DNA of 10,838 bases. Source: Candidatus Eiseniibacteriota bacterium. GTDB taxonomy: Bacteria > Eisenbacteria > RBG-16-71-46 > SZUA-252. The stretch spans positions 1 to 10,838 of the forward strand of contig JAEHDN010000063.1 of assembly GCA_016880395.1 (NCBI GenBank), in the 5' to 3' direction. The notes beneath the pieces are model-generated. The model did no database searches. It was not told where the DNA came from and worked only from the letters and a program-made list of their open reading frames with translations. The translations under genes were made by a program, and so were the position numbers. This document shows positions 1 through 6,646 of the stretch, one piece after another. Each line of letters opens with the position of its first letter. Position 1 is the stretch's first letter.

Positions 1-281
1 CGCATCCCGGGCGCCGCGACCTTCCCGGCGGGCTCGCGATCGGAGAGGCCGAGGTCGTGCACGCCGTGCGCGAGGAGCGGGCCCTACGGCTGGAGGACGT
101 GCTCCTGCGCCGGACCCGTCTCTGGCTCGACGGCCGCGCCCTTCGCGCGGCCGCGGAGCCGGCGGCGCGCTGGATGGCTCCGCATCTGGGTTGGTCGGAG
201 CCGCGCGTACGCGAGGAGGTGGAGCGGATCACGGCGATGCTCGGCGAGGAAGAGCGGGCGATCGAGGAGGCGATGCGATGA
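1..281 (+). CDS. glpD: Glycerol-3-phosphate dehydrogenase, C-terminal end (partial)
   Basis: Only the last ~92 codons are present; the reading frame is open from base 3 and runs off the left edge. The family oxidises sn-glycerol 3-phosphate to dihydroxyacetone phosphate with FAD at the inner membrane and passes electrons to quinone. What is visible is the helical C-terminal domain: the stretch GEAEVVHAVREERALRLEDV followed by LLRRTRL matches the conserved segment of aerobic GlpD/GlpA-type enzymes, and the end LGWSEPRVREEVERI resembles the closing helix of the family. The FAD-binding domain lies outside the window. The stop codon overlaps the glpK start in an ATGA arrangement (278-281), so the two are translationally coupled. 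The glpK neighbour strongly supports the call. A GTG at 57 is an internal codon, not a start. Confidence 0.85.
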   Translation, partial: HPGRRDLPGGLAIGEAEVVHAVREERALRLEDVLLRRTRLWLDGRALRAAAEPAARWMAPHLGWSEPRVREEVERITAMLGEEERAIEEAMR

Positions 282-1846
282 GCGCGAATGGCGGCGAGCG
301 GGTGCTCGCGATCGATCAGGGGACCACGGGCACGACCGTCCTTCTCCTCGATGCCGAGGGAAGGGTCACGGGGCGGGGCTACGCGGAGCTGCCGCAGCAC
401 TTCCCGCGTCCGGGATGGGTGGAGCACGACGGCGAGGAGATCTGGGAGACGTGCGTGCGCGCGATCGCGTTCGCGCTCGAATCGGACCCCGCCGCGCGGG
501 ACCGCGTCGCGGCGGTGGGGATCACCAATCAGCGGGAGACGACCCTCGTGTGGGACCGCGCCACGTCGAAGCCCCTCGCGCCGGCCATCGTCTGGCAGGA
601 TCGTCGCACGGCGGCGCGCTGCGAGACGCTCCGGCGAGCGGGGCACGAGCGCGCGATCGCGAGGCGGACCGGCCTCAGGCTCGATCCCTATTTCTCCGCG
701 ACGAAGCTGGAATGGATCCTGGGGCACGCGCCCGGCGTCCGCTCCCGCGCGCGGCGGGGTGAGCTCGCCTTCGGCACGATCGACGCATGGGTTCTGTGGA
801 AGCTCACCGGTGGCGCGATCCATGCGACCGATCCGACGAACGCGAGCCGCACGCTCCTCTATGACATCGTCCGCCGCCGGTGGGACGACGATCTCGCCGC
901 GCTCTTCGGGATCCCGCGCGCGCTCCTCCCCGAGGTGCGGTCATCATCGGGGGACTTCGGCGTCACGCGATCGGTGCCGGGCCTGCCGGACGGGATCCCG
1001 ATCCGCGGCGTCGCGGGTGATCAGCAGGCAGCGCTCTTCGGACAAGGCTGCGTCTCGGCCGGTGGCCTCAAGAACACGTATGGGACGGGCTGCTTCCTCA
1101 TGCTCCACACCGGCGCTCGGCCGGCGTCGCCGCGCGGGGGGCTCCTCGCCACCATCGCGTGCGGCCCGCGCGGCGAGCCCGCGTACGCGCTCGAGGGGAG
1201 CGTGTTCGTCGCGGGCGCTGCCATCCAGTGGCTCCGGGACGGGCTCGGCATCATCGCGACCGCGGCCGAGTCGGAGGCGCTCGCGCGGTCGGTGCCCGAC
1301 GCCGGAGGAACCTATCTCGTCCCGGCCTTCGCCGGACTCGGCGCTCCCTGGTGGCGCCCGGACGCGCGGGGTGTCTGGAGTGGCCTCACACGCGGCACGA
1401 CGCGAGCCCACCTCGCGCGCGCGGCGCTCGAGGCGATCGCCTTCCAGACCCGGGACGTGGTCGATGCGATGGCGCGCGAGGCGCCGTCGCGCATCACGCG
1501 CATGCGCGTGGACGGCGGCGCTGCGCAGAACGACTTCCTGATGCAGCTCCAGGCGGACGTGCTCGGCGTGCCCGTCGAGCGTCCCGCGGTCGTCGAGACG
1601 ACCGCGCTCGGCGCCGGCCACCTCGCGGGCATCGCGATCGGATGGTGGGAACGCGGTGGCGCCGTGCCCGGCTCGGCGGCCGAGGGGACGACCTTCCGTC
1701 CGGCGCGATCGAAGGCGGAGCGGGAACGCCTCGTCAGCGGCTGGCGCGAGGCGGTGTCGATGCTCCTACGTTCCGCTCCGCGCTCGAAGCCGCGGGCGCG
1801 CCGGCCGCCGCAGGCCGCTCGAGCCAGTCGATCAGGTCGGAGATGA
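278..1846 (+). CDS. glpK: Glycerol kinase
   Basis: A 522-residue FGGY-family kinase that phosphorylates glycerol with ATP to sn-glycerol 3-phosphate in the cytoplasm and feeds GlpD encoded just upstream. The ATG at 278 overlaps the glpD stop and has GAGGAGG at 264-270 with a 7-nt spacer. Visible motifs: N-terminal phosphate loop AIDQGTTGTT (11-20), glycerol-contact NQRETT with Arg86-Glu87, FGGY signature 1 YFSATKLEWIL, IDAWVLWKLTGG, GVAGDQQAALFGQ with catalytic-base Asp248, GTYLVPAFAGLGAPWW, FGGY signature 2 beginning GVWSGLTRG, and MRVDGGAAQNDFLMQ. The fructose-1,6-bisphosphate loop of E. coli GlpK (GGKGGTR) is replaced here by unrelated sequence, so that allosteric control is not evident. 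The recognisable family core ends near GWREAV (~493). The last ~29 residues are a basic Arg/Pro/Ala tail that lies opposite the 3' end of the convergent hydrolase gene. The function is secure; the role of the tail is unknown. Confidence 0.95.
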   Translation: MSANGGERVLAIDQGTTGTTVLLLDAEGRVTGRGYAELPQHFPRPGWVEHDGEEIWETCVRAIAFALESDPAARDRVAAVGITNQRETTLVWDRATSKPLAPAIVWQDRRTAARCETLRRAGHERAIARRTGLRLDPYFSATKLEWILGHAPGVRSRARRGELAFGTIDAWVLWKLTGGAIHATDPTNASRTLLYDIVRRRWDDDLAALFGIPRALLPEVRSSSGDFGVTRSVPGLPDGIPIRGVAGDQQAALFGQGCVSAGGLKNTYGTGCFLMLHTGARPASPRGGLLATIACGPRGEPAYALEGSVFVAGAAIQWLRDGLGIIATAAESEALARSVPDAGGTYLVPAFAGLGAPWWRPDARGVWSGLTRGTTRAHLARAALEAIAFQTRDVVDAMAREAPSRITRMRVDGGAAQNDFLMQLQADVLGVPVERPAVVETTALGAGHLAGIAIGWWERGGAVPGSAAEGTTFRPARSKAERERLVSGWREAVSMLLRSAPRSKPRARRPPQAARASRSGRR

Positions 1847-2657
1847 TCGCCTCGCGGCCGACCTCGGCCAGCACCTCGTGGTAGAGGCCCGGGTAGAGGC
1901 GTAGCTCGACCAGGCCCTTGGGTGCGAGACCCACCCACCTCTGGGTCCCCTCGGGGGCGGCGACGTGATCCTCGCCTCCCTGGATCACCAGCGTGGGCAC
2001 ACGCAGGTCGCCCGCACGGCGCTGGAGCGAGCCGCGCATCATCTGGAACTCGAGGAAGAGCCGCGCCGAAATGCGGTAATGGACGAGCGGATCCTCCATG
2101 TGCGCGCGCACGATAGCCTGGTCGTGCGAGAGCATGGAGGGGAGGATCATGTTGCCCTGCGAGAATCCGGGCCAGAACCGCGCGATGGCCTGGGCCGCCT
2201 TGACCTTGAGGAGCGATGGGCGGAAGCCCAGCTGGAAGGGAGGCGCGCAGAGAACGAGCCGCTCGACCCGCGCCGGGTGCTCGAGCGCCCAGTCCAGCGC
2301 GATGAACGAGCCCATGCTCTGCCCGAGGAGCGTCCACGTCCGGTCCGGCGCCTCGGCATGCGCGCGATCCATCCACGCGGTGACCGCGGCCCGGTAATCG
2401 AGCCAGGAGGCCACGTGCCCCCGCCGGCCATAGGATCGCCCGTGACCCGGGAGGTCGATGGCGTCGACCGCGAAGCCCCGGGTGGCGAGCGCGGCTCCCA
2501 GCTCGGCGTAGCGTCCCGCGTGATCGCCCAGTCCGTGCAGGATGCCGACCCCGCGCCGCTCCCGCCCGGTCCCGACCCGCCAGCAAGCGATGGCTCCCCG
2601 GCGAGTCAGTGAAATCTCGTAGGCCGCAGGCCCTGCGGTAGACGGTTCCCTCTCCAA
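1734..2657 (-). CDS. Alpha/beta hydrolase, monoacylglycerol lipase / lysophospholipase-like
   Basis: A 307-residue protein of the Hydrolase_4 (serine aminopeptidase S33-like, monoacylglycerol lipase) group. It probably hydrolyses an ester bond in a lipid or similar small substrate. Visible: oxyanion segment ILHGLGDHAGRY (His41-Gly42), DLPGHGRSYGRRGHV typical of MGL-type enzymes, nucleophile elbow GQSMG with Ser114, acid in VIQGGEDHV (Asp230) and His260 in LYPGLYHEV. The triad is complete. No signal peptide or membrane segment is seen, so it is likely cytoplasmic. There is no in-frame ATG near the homologous N-terminus. I chose TTG (plus-strand 2655-2657) because AAGGAG stands 6 nt before it. 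The core ends near DWLERP (~282), followed by an Ala/Ser/Pro-rich tail that overlaps glpK by 113 bp on the opposite strand. Beside glpD-glpK it may release glycerol; that is inference. A lysophospholipase or other esterase is equally compatible with the sequence. Confidence 0.88.
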   Translation of the reverse strand: MEREPSTAGPAAYEISLTRRGAIACWRVGTGRERRGVGILHGLGDHAGRYAELGAALATRGFAVDAIDLPGHGRSYGRRGHVASWLDYRAAVTAWMDRAHAEAPDRTWTLLGQSMGSFIALDWALEHPARVERLVLCAPPFQLGFRPSLLKVKAAQAIARFWPGFSQGNMILPSMLSHDQAIVRAHMEDPLVHYRISARLFLEFQMMRGSLQRRAGDLRVPTLVIQGGEDHVAAPEGTQRWVGLAPKGLVELRLYPGLYHEVLAEVGREAIISDLIDWLERPAAAGAPAASSAERNVGASTPPRASR

Positions 2658-2674
2658 ATTCGGCTCCTTACAAT
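2646..2674 (+). promoter_or_regulatory. Candidate sigma-70 promoter for the S1C protease
   Basis: TACAAT at 2669-2674 is a five-of-six match to the -10 consensus. Seventeen bases upstream TTCCCT (2646-2651) is a weak -35 (three of six). Transcription would begin near 2681, giving a ~50-nt leader to the ATG at 2730. The -10 overlaps the alternative upstream ATG at 2673, which argues against that start if the promoter is real. The element sits across the 5' end of the divergent hydrolase gene. It is prediction only. Confidence 0.35.
2664..2669 (-). promoter_or_regulatory. Ribosome binding site deciding the TTG start of the hydrolase
   Basis: On the minus strand this reads AAGGAG, a six-base match to the anti-Shine-Dalgarno core, and lies 6 nt upstream of the TTG at 2657-2655. 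The reading frame upstream of it stays open for a long way but encodes the antisense of the protease gene and has no hydrolase-like sequence. This site therefore fixes the start. Confidence 0.75.
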
Positions 2675-2729
2675 GGTTCCGGTGATTCCAGGCGCAACCA
2701 ACCGGGTCGCGCCCGCATCTGAGAGAGGC

Positions 2730-2735
2730 ATGATA
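2730..2735 (-). promoter_or_regulatory. Candidate -10 element for the divergent hydrolase
   Basis: On the minus strand this reads TATCAT, a five-of-six -10 match. A transcript from it would start near 2723 and leave a ~66-nt leader before the TTG. No good -35 is present at 16-18 bp, so the call is weak. It coincides with the chosen ATG of the protease on the other strand. Confidence 0.2.
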
Positions 2736-3737
2736 CCCCACGGAGCATCGGTCCCGGCCCCCGAGCCGGATCCATCGTCGGACGAGCTTCTCGACGCGTA
2801 CTCGCGGGCGGTCGTCCACGCCGTGGAGGCGGTGGGGCCGTCGGTCGTCTCGATCGAGATCCAGCAGGCGGGGCCGGCGGGCGGGCCCCCGGCATCGACC
2901 CAGCCGCGTGGCGGTTCGGGCTCGGGCTTCGTCTTCACGCCGGACGGCTTCATCCTGACGAACAGCCACGTCGTCCACGGTGCCTCGAGCATCCTCGTGC
3001 GCTTCGCCGATGGCCTCAAGTACGCGGCCGACCTCGTGGGGGACGATCCCGAGACCGATCTCGCGGTCGTCCGGATCAGCGCTCCGCATCTCGTGCCCGC
3101 CGTCCTCGGCGACTCGAACGCGGTCCGCGTGGGTCAGGTCGTGGTCGCGATCGGGAATCCCTATGGGTTCCAGGCGACGGTCACCTCCGGCGTCGTGAGC
3201 GCCCTGGGACGCTCGCTCCGGTCCCGTACGGGCCGGCTGATCGACAACGTGATCCAGACTGACGCGGCGCTCAATCCCGGGAACTCCGGCGGCCCACTTG
3301 TCACAACACAGGGCGAGGTGATCGGGGTAAACTCCGCGATGATCATGCCCGCTCAGGGCATCTGCTTCGCCATCGCCGTCAATACAGCCAAACTGGTTGC
3401 AGCGCAGTTGATTCGGCAGGGACGCGTGCGCCGAAGCGCGATCGGGCTCGCGGGCCAGAGCGTGGCTTTGGCCCGGAAGGTCGCCCGGTTCCACCGGCTT
3501 CCGGTGGAGAGCGGGGTGCGCGTCGAGGCGATCGAGTCCGGGAGCCCCGGAGAACGGGCGGGTCTTCAGCCCGGAGACGTGATCGTCGCGTTCGGGGACA
3601 CCCCCGTGCGCGGCATCGACGATCTCCAGGCTCGACTGACCGAGCGGGAGGTGGGGGTCTCCTCGCCGCTCACGGTGGTTCGCGGTGTGGAAGTGGTCAC
3701 GCTGGACGTGGTCCCCCGCGAATCCAAGGCAAGCTAG
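2730..3737 (+). CDS. HtrA/Deg-type (S1C) trypsin-like serine protease with one PDZ domain
   Basis: A 335-residue serine protease. The chymotrypsin-like domain spans about 25-235, with His80 in ILTNSHVVHGA, Asp110 in DPETDLAVVRIS and Ser186 in LNPGNSGGPLV, so the triad is complete. A single PDZ domain follows (~240-325) with GVRVEAIESGSPGERAGLQ and GDVIVAFGDTPV. The family degrades or checks misfolded proteins. Here no signal peptide or membrane anchor is visible: the N-terminus is Pro- and acid-rich and leads straight into DELLDAYSRAVVHAVEAVGP, so a cytoplasmic location is the plain reading. The start is uncertain. ATG 2673 would add 19 residues but has no Shine-Dalgarno and overlaps a possible -10. 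ATG 2730 follows the purine-rich GAGAGAGG at 2721-2728. The longer start does not create a signal peptide either. The gene lies divergently from the hydrolase and 53 bp upstream of the efflux genes, with which it may be cotranscribed. A patch around 3290-3420 is lower in GC than its surroundings. Confidence 0.9.
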   Translation: MIPHGASVPAPEPDPSSDELLDAYSRAVVHAVEAVGPSVVSIEIQQAGPAGGPPASTQPRGGSGSGFVFTPDGFILTNSHVVHGASSILVRFADGLKYAADLVGDDPETDLAVVRISAPHLVPAVLGDSNAVRVGQVVVAIGNPYGFQATVTSGVVSALGRSLRSRTGRLIDNVIQTDAALNPGNSGGPLVTTQGEVIGVNSAMIMPAQGICFAIAVNTAKLVAAQLIRQGRVRRSAIGLAGQSVALARKVARFHRLPVESGVRVEAIESGSPGERAGLQPGDVIVAFGDTPVRGIDDLQARLTEREVGVSSPLTVVRGVEVVTLDVVPRESKAS

Positions 3738-3790
3738 TCCGAGCCGGTCCCGGTCCGCTCGATCGGCGCCAAGGGAGGACAGAAGAAAAC

Positions 3791-5458
3791 GTGGCTTCAT
3801 GCCTGATGTCGAAGGTCGGGTGGCCCGTGGCGCGCGCGCGCTGCCGGGCTGTTTCGTTCGCCGCCATGGTGGTTGCAGGCTTCATCCTGGTCGTCGCCGC
3901 GCCGCACGTGTGGGCGCAGCCCGGCGCCGGATTGAACGGAATCAACACGGCCAATCCCGACAGCGTGCTCCAGGAGACGCTGAACGGGATCGAGGGGGAG
4001 TCGCTGACACTGGTGGACGCCGTCCGCTCCGCGCTCGAAGGCGGGTCGACGCTCGCGCGGCGCGCCGCCGCGCAGCTCGTGGCTGCTCGGGGCGCCCACA
4101 TGCGCGAGAGCGGTCACTTCGATCCCGAGATCTTCCTCGACGGGACGACCGCGGATGAGGATCGCCAGCGGACGTCGCCGTTCGAGCTGAACGACGTCGT
4201 GTCGACCCGGACCACCTATGGCACCGGCGGGCTCCGCGTGCTCCTGCCCATCGGAACCCAGCTCGAGGCGTCGATGGACGCGCTCCGAACGGAGACCAAC
4301 TCGACCTTCGCCACGGTGAATCCATCGTATGACGCGGAGGGGCGTCTGTCCCTCCGGCAGCCGCTTCTCCGCGGATTCGGTCCCGGCACCTCGAGCGAGG
4401 CGACCGCGACGGGGCGCGAGGAGAAGGCCGCGCAGGCCCGCTACGACGACGTGGTGCTGCAGGTGCAGACGCTCGTCGAGCAGGTCTACTGGGACCTCCA
4501 CGCCTCGGCGCGCGATCTCGCCGTCCAGCGCCTGATCCGCGATCAGGCCGTCGCGCTCGCGACCCAGGCGGAGCTGCGCGCGCGCTCGGGTCTCGTCGGG
4601 CCGAACGACGTCGCGACCGCCCATGTCTTCCTCGCGGAGCAGGAGCAATCCCTTCTCGACCGCGAGGAGGAGCTGGACCGGATCTCGGACACCCTGGCGT
4701 CCCTGATCGGCCGCCGGCCGAAGAACCTCCCGCGGTTCCGCGCCGTCGACGATCCACCGTCCTCGTTCCCGATCGAGCCGGAGGAGACGGCGGTGGAGCA
4801 CGCGCTGGCACAGAACCTCGCCATCAGGGCCAGTGAACAGGACCTCTCCGCCGCCCTAGCGCGCGAGAAGGGCGCCGCCTGGAACAAGTATCCCCGGCTC
4901 GACCTTCTCGGCTCGATCGGCGGCACGGGGCTCGCCGGGACGCCGCAGGACGTGACCTTCATCCCGGGAGCCGAGCCGGTGCCGGTGAGCGGCAAGATGG
5001 ACGAGGCGTTCTCGGACGTGTTCCAGCGCGACTTTCCGACCTGGAGCGCCGGGGTGAGCCTCTCGGTTCCGATCTTCCTTCGCGAGGGACGCGGCGAGCA
5101 CCAGCGGCTTCGCGGTGAGACCGAGCGCGCGCGACAGGATCTCGAAGAGGCGCGTCGCACCCTGACCGAGGACGTCCGGACCGCGCATCGCGCGCTCGTC
5201 CGCGCGGCCCGGCGGTTCGAGGTCGCGAGCCAGGGCGTCGCTGCCTCGCGCGAGCAGGTGCGCATCGGCGTCCTCCAGTACAACAGCGGCCGCACCACGG
5301 CGTTCGAGCTGGTGCGGCTCGGCGCCGATCTCGCGACGGCCCAGCAGCGCTATTCGCAGGCGCTCGTGCGGACGGCCAAGGCCGCTGCCGCGCTCCGCTT
5401 CCTGACGTCGGGTGCCTATCCCGCGTCCACGTCCACAGGGGGGAACACCCGGCCATGA
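3791..5458 (+). CDS. TolC-family outer membrane efflux channel
   Basis: A 555-residue outer membrane factor expected to form the trimeric channel and periplasmic tunnel that carries substrates out from the RND pump encoded downstream. The N-terminus has an arginine-containing start, a hydrophobic stretch FAAMVVAGFILVVAA and the likely signal peptidase I site HVWA|QPG after residue 42. There is no lipobox, unlike NodT-type lipoprotein channels. Two OEP repeats are visible: ~70-325, opening with SLTLVDAVRSAL and holding LRQPLLRGFGPG near residue 190, and ~333-540, with SAGVSLSVPIFLREGRG in its strand region and long heptad-like helices (ETERARQDLEEARRTL). The start is GTG, with GGGAGG at 3773-3778 and a rather long 12-nt spacer. 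An in-frame ATG at 3806 has no Shine-Dalgarno but would still leave a full signal peptide. The stop overlaps the adaptor start (ATGA), indicating translational coupling. Confidence 0.93.
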   Translation: MASCLMSKVGWPVARARCRAVSFAAMVVAGFILVVAAPHVWAQPGAGLNGINTANPDSVLQETLNGIEGESLTLVDAVRSALEGGSTLARRAAAQLVAARGAHMRESGHFDPEIFLDGTTADEDRQRTSPFELNDVVSTRTTYGTGGLRVLLPIGTQLEASMDALRTETNSTFATVNPSYDAEGRLSLRQPLLRGFGPGTSSEATATGREEKAAQARYDDVVLQVQTLVEQVYWDLHASARDLAVQRLIRDQAVALATQAELRARSGLVGPNDVATAHVFLAEQEQSLLDREEELDRISDTLASLIGRRPKNLPRFRAVDDPPSSFPIEPEETAVEHALAQNLAIRASEQDLSAALAREKGAAWNKYPRLDLLGSIGGTGLAGTPQDVTFIPGAEPVPVSGKMDEAFSDVFQRDFPTWSAGVSLSVPIFLREGRGEHQRLRGETERARQDLEEARRTLTEDVRTAHRALVRAARRFEVASQGVAASREQVRIGVLQYNSGRTTAFELVRLGADLATAQQRYSQALVRTAKAAAALRFLTSGAYPASTSTGGNTRP

Positions 5459-6642
5459 CGAACCGCACAACCCTCGGGCCGCGCGCCCTGGCCGCGCCCG
5501 CTCTCGTTCTGATCCTTGTCGCCGCCGGCTGCACCAAGGGAGGCCCGAAGGGTGGCGGCTTCAGCATGCCTCCGATGCCCGCCGAGACCTCGGTCGTCTC
5601 CCGCGAGCGGGTGTTCGATCGCTTCGAGGCGGTCGGCAGCGTCGAGGCCGGCGAGGCCATTACCGTCGTCTCCGAGATCGATGCCGCCGTCACGAGCCTG
5701 CCGTTCCGCGAGGGCCAGCCGGTCGCGCGCGGGACGCTCCTCGCGCGGCTGGACGACGCGCAGCTCAAGGCCGAGGTGGATCGGGCCGCGGCGACACGGG
5801 ATCAGACCAAGTCCACCTACGATCGCGTGAAGGAAGTGGTCGAGCAGAAGGCGGGATCAGCGCAGGACCTGGACGACGCCGCCGCGGCGCTCAAGGTCGC
5901 GGAGGCTAACCTGGCGCTCGCTCGGACGAGGCTCTCGAAGACGCGGATCGTGGCGCCTTTCTCCGGCGTGGTCGGATCGAAGCGCGTGAGCCCCGGCGCG
6001 TATCTCCGGGCCGGCACGCCGATCACCGATCTCGCGCAGATCGCCGAGCTGAAGGTGATCTTCTCCGCCCCCGAGCGGTATCTCTCGAAGCTGGAGCGGG
6101 GCTCCCCGGTCACCGTGACGACGCCCGCCTACCCGAACACGGAGCTGGCCGGCCGGATCGACGTGGTCGACCCGGTCCTCGATCCGGGCACGCGGAGCGC
6201 GCAGGTGATTGCCCGCGTGCGCAATCCCGGCGGCAAGTTCCGGCCCGGGATGTCCGCGAACGTCTCGGCCGTGCTGAGCGAGCGCATGAACGCGCTCACC
6301 ATCCCGAACGAGGCGGTCTTCGCCGAGGGAAATCAGACCTACGTCTACGTGGTGGGGAGCGACAGCACGGTCGCGCGGACGGCGGTGCAGCTCGGAACCC
6401 GACTCGCCGACGTGGTCGAGGTGGTCCAGGGACTGGAGCCCGGCATGCGCATCGTGCGCGCCGGGCACCAGAAGCTCTTCGACAAGGCCCGGGTGATCCC
6501 GGTCGACTCGCACGCGGACGCGACGGCCGGCGGTGGCGGCGCGCCGGGCGGAGCGCCGCCGGCCGCAGCGGCTCCGGCGAAGCCGGACCCCAAGAACGAC
6601 GCCGCGGGCAAGCCGGCCGCGTCCGGAAAGGCGGGACGCTAG
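5455..6642 (+). CDS. RND efflux periplasmic adaptor (membrane fusion protein), lipoprotein
   Basis: A 395-residue adaptor of the HlyD/AcrA type that should bridge the RND pump and the outer membrane channel in the periplasm. The N-terminus carries a lipoprotein signal with lipobox VAAGC, Cys26 being the expected lipidated residue. The following residue is Thr, so retention at the inner membrane is plausible by adaptor precedent. Domain order: first lipoyl half around 55-100, alpha-helical hairpin about 100-160 (AQLKAEVDRAAATRDQT onward), second lipoyl half with IVAPFSGVVGSKRVSPGAYL from 165, then beta-barrel with VDPVLDPGTRSAQVIARV and a membrane-proximal domain. The C-terminal ~45 residues are a low-complexity Ala/Gly/Pro/Lys tail absent from the structured family core. 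The ATG overlaps the channel gene's stop. A GGGGGG-type purine run lies about 10 nt upstream. The pump gene follows after 4 nt. Confidence 0.95.
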   Translation: MTNRTTLGPRALAAPALVLILVAAGCTKGGPKGGGFSMPPMPAETSVVSRERVFDRFEAVGSVEAGEAITVVSEIDAAVTSLPFREGQPVARGTLLARLDDAQLKAEVDRAAATRDQTKSTYDRVKEVVEQKAGSAQDLDDAAAALKVAEANLALARTRLSKTRIVAPFSGVVGSKRVSPGAYLRAGTPITDLAQIAELKVIFSAPERYLSKLERGSPVTVTTPAYPNTELAGRIDVVDPVLDPGTRSAQVIARVRNPGGKFRPGMSANVSAVLSERMNALTIPNEAVFAEGNQTYVYVVGSDSTVARTAVQLGTRLADVVEVVQGLEPGMRIVRAGHQKLFDKARVIPVDSHADATAGGGGAPGGAPPAAAAPAKPDPKNDAAGKPAASGKAGR

Positions 6643-6646
6643 CACC

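Noticed and set aside
191..277. N-terminal extension of GlpK from an upstream ATG at 191.
   Set aside because: It lies within glpD in another frame and adds non-homologous residues before the kinase N-terminus. ATG 278 has GAGGAGG and the usual overlap.
1312..2586. Minus-strand frame of 424 codons covering the hydrolase region and the end of glpK.
   Set aside because: It is shifted relative to the hydrolase frame that contains the GQSMG elbow and the full triad, and has no recognisable motif.
2673..2729. Longer protease start at ATG 2673.
   Set aside because: It is not excluded, but it has no Shine-Dalgarno and overlaps a TACAAT -10-like hexamer; the added residues are not family-like.
3738..3790. 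Possible terminator or promoter between the protease and channel genes.
   Set aside because: Only weak 4-bp complementarity (GCCG with CGGC) and no recognisable hexamer pair were seen, so no element is called.
2658..3800. Upstream extension of the hydrolase frame on the minus strand to 3800.
   Set aside because: The extension is antisense to the protease and has no hydrolase-like sequence. AAGGAG plus TTG at 2657 explains the start.
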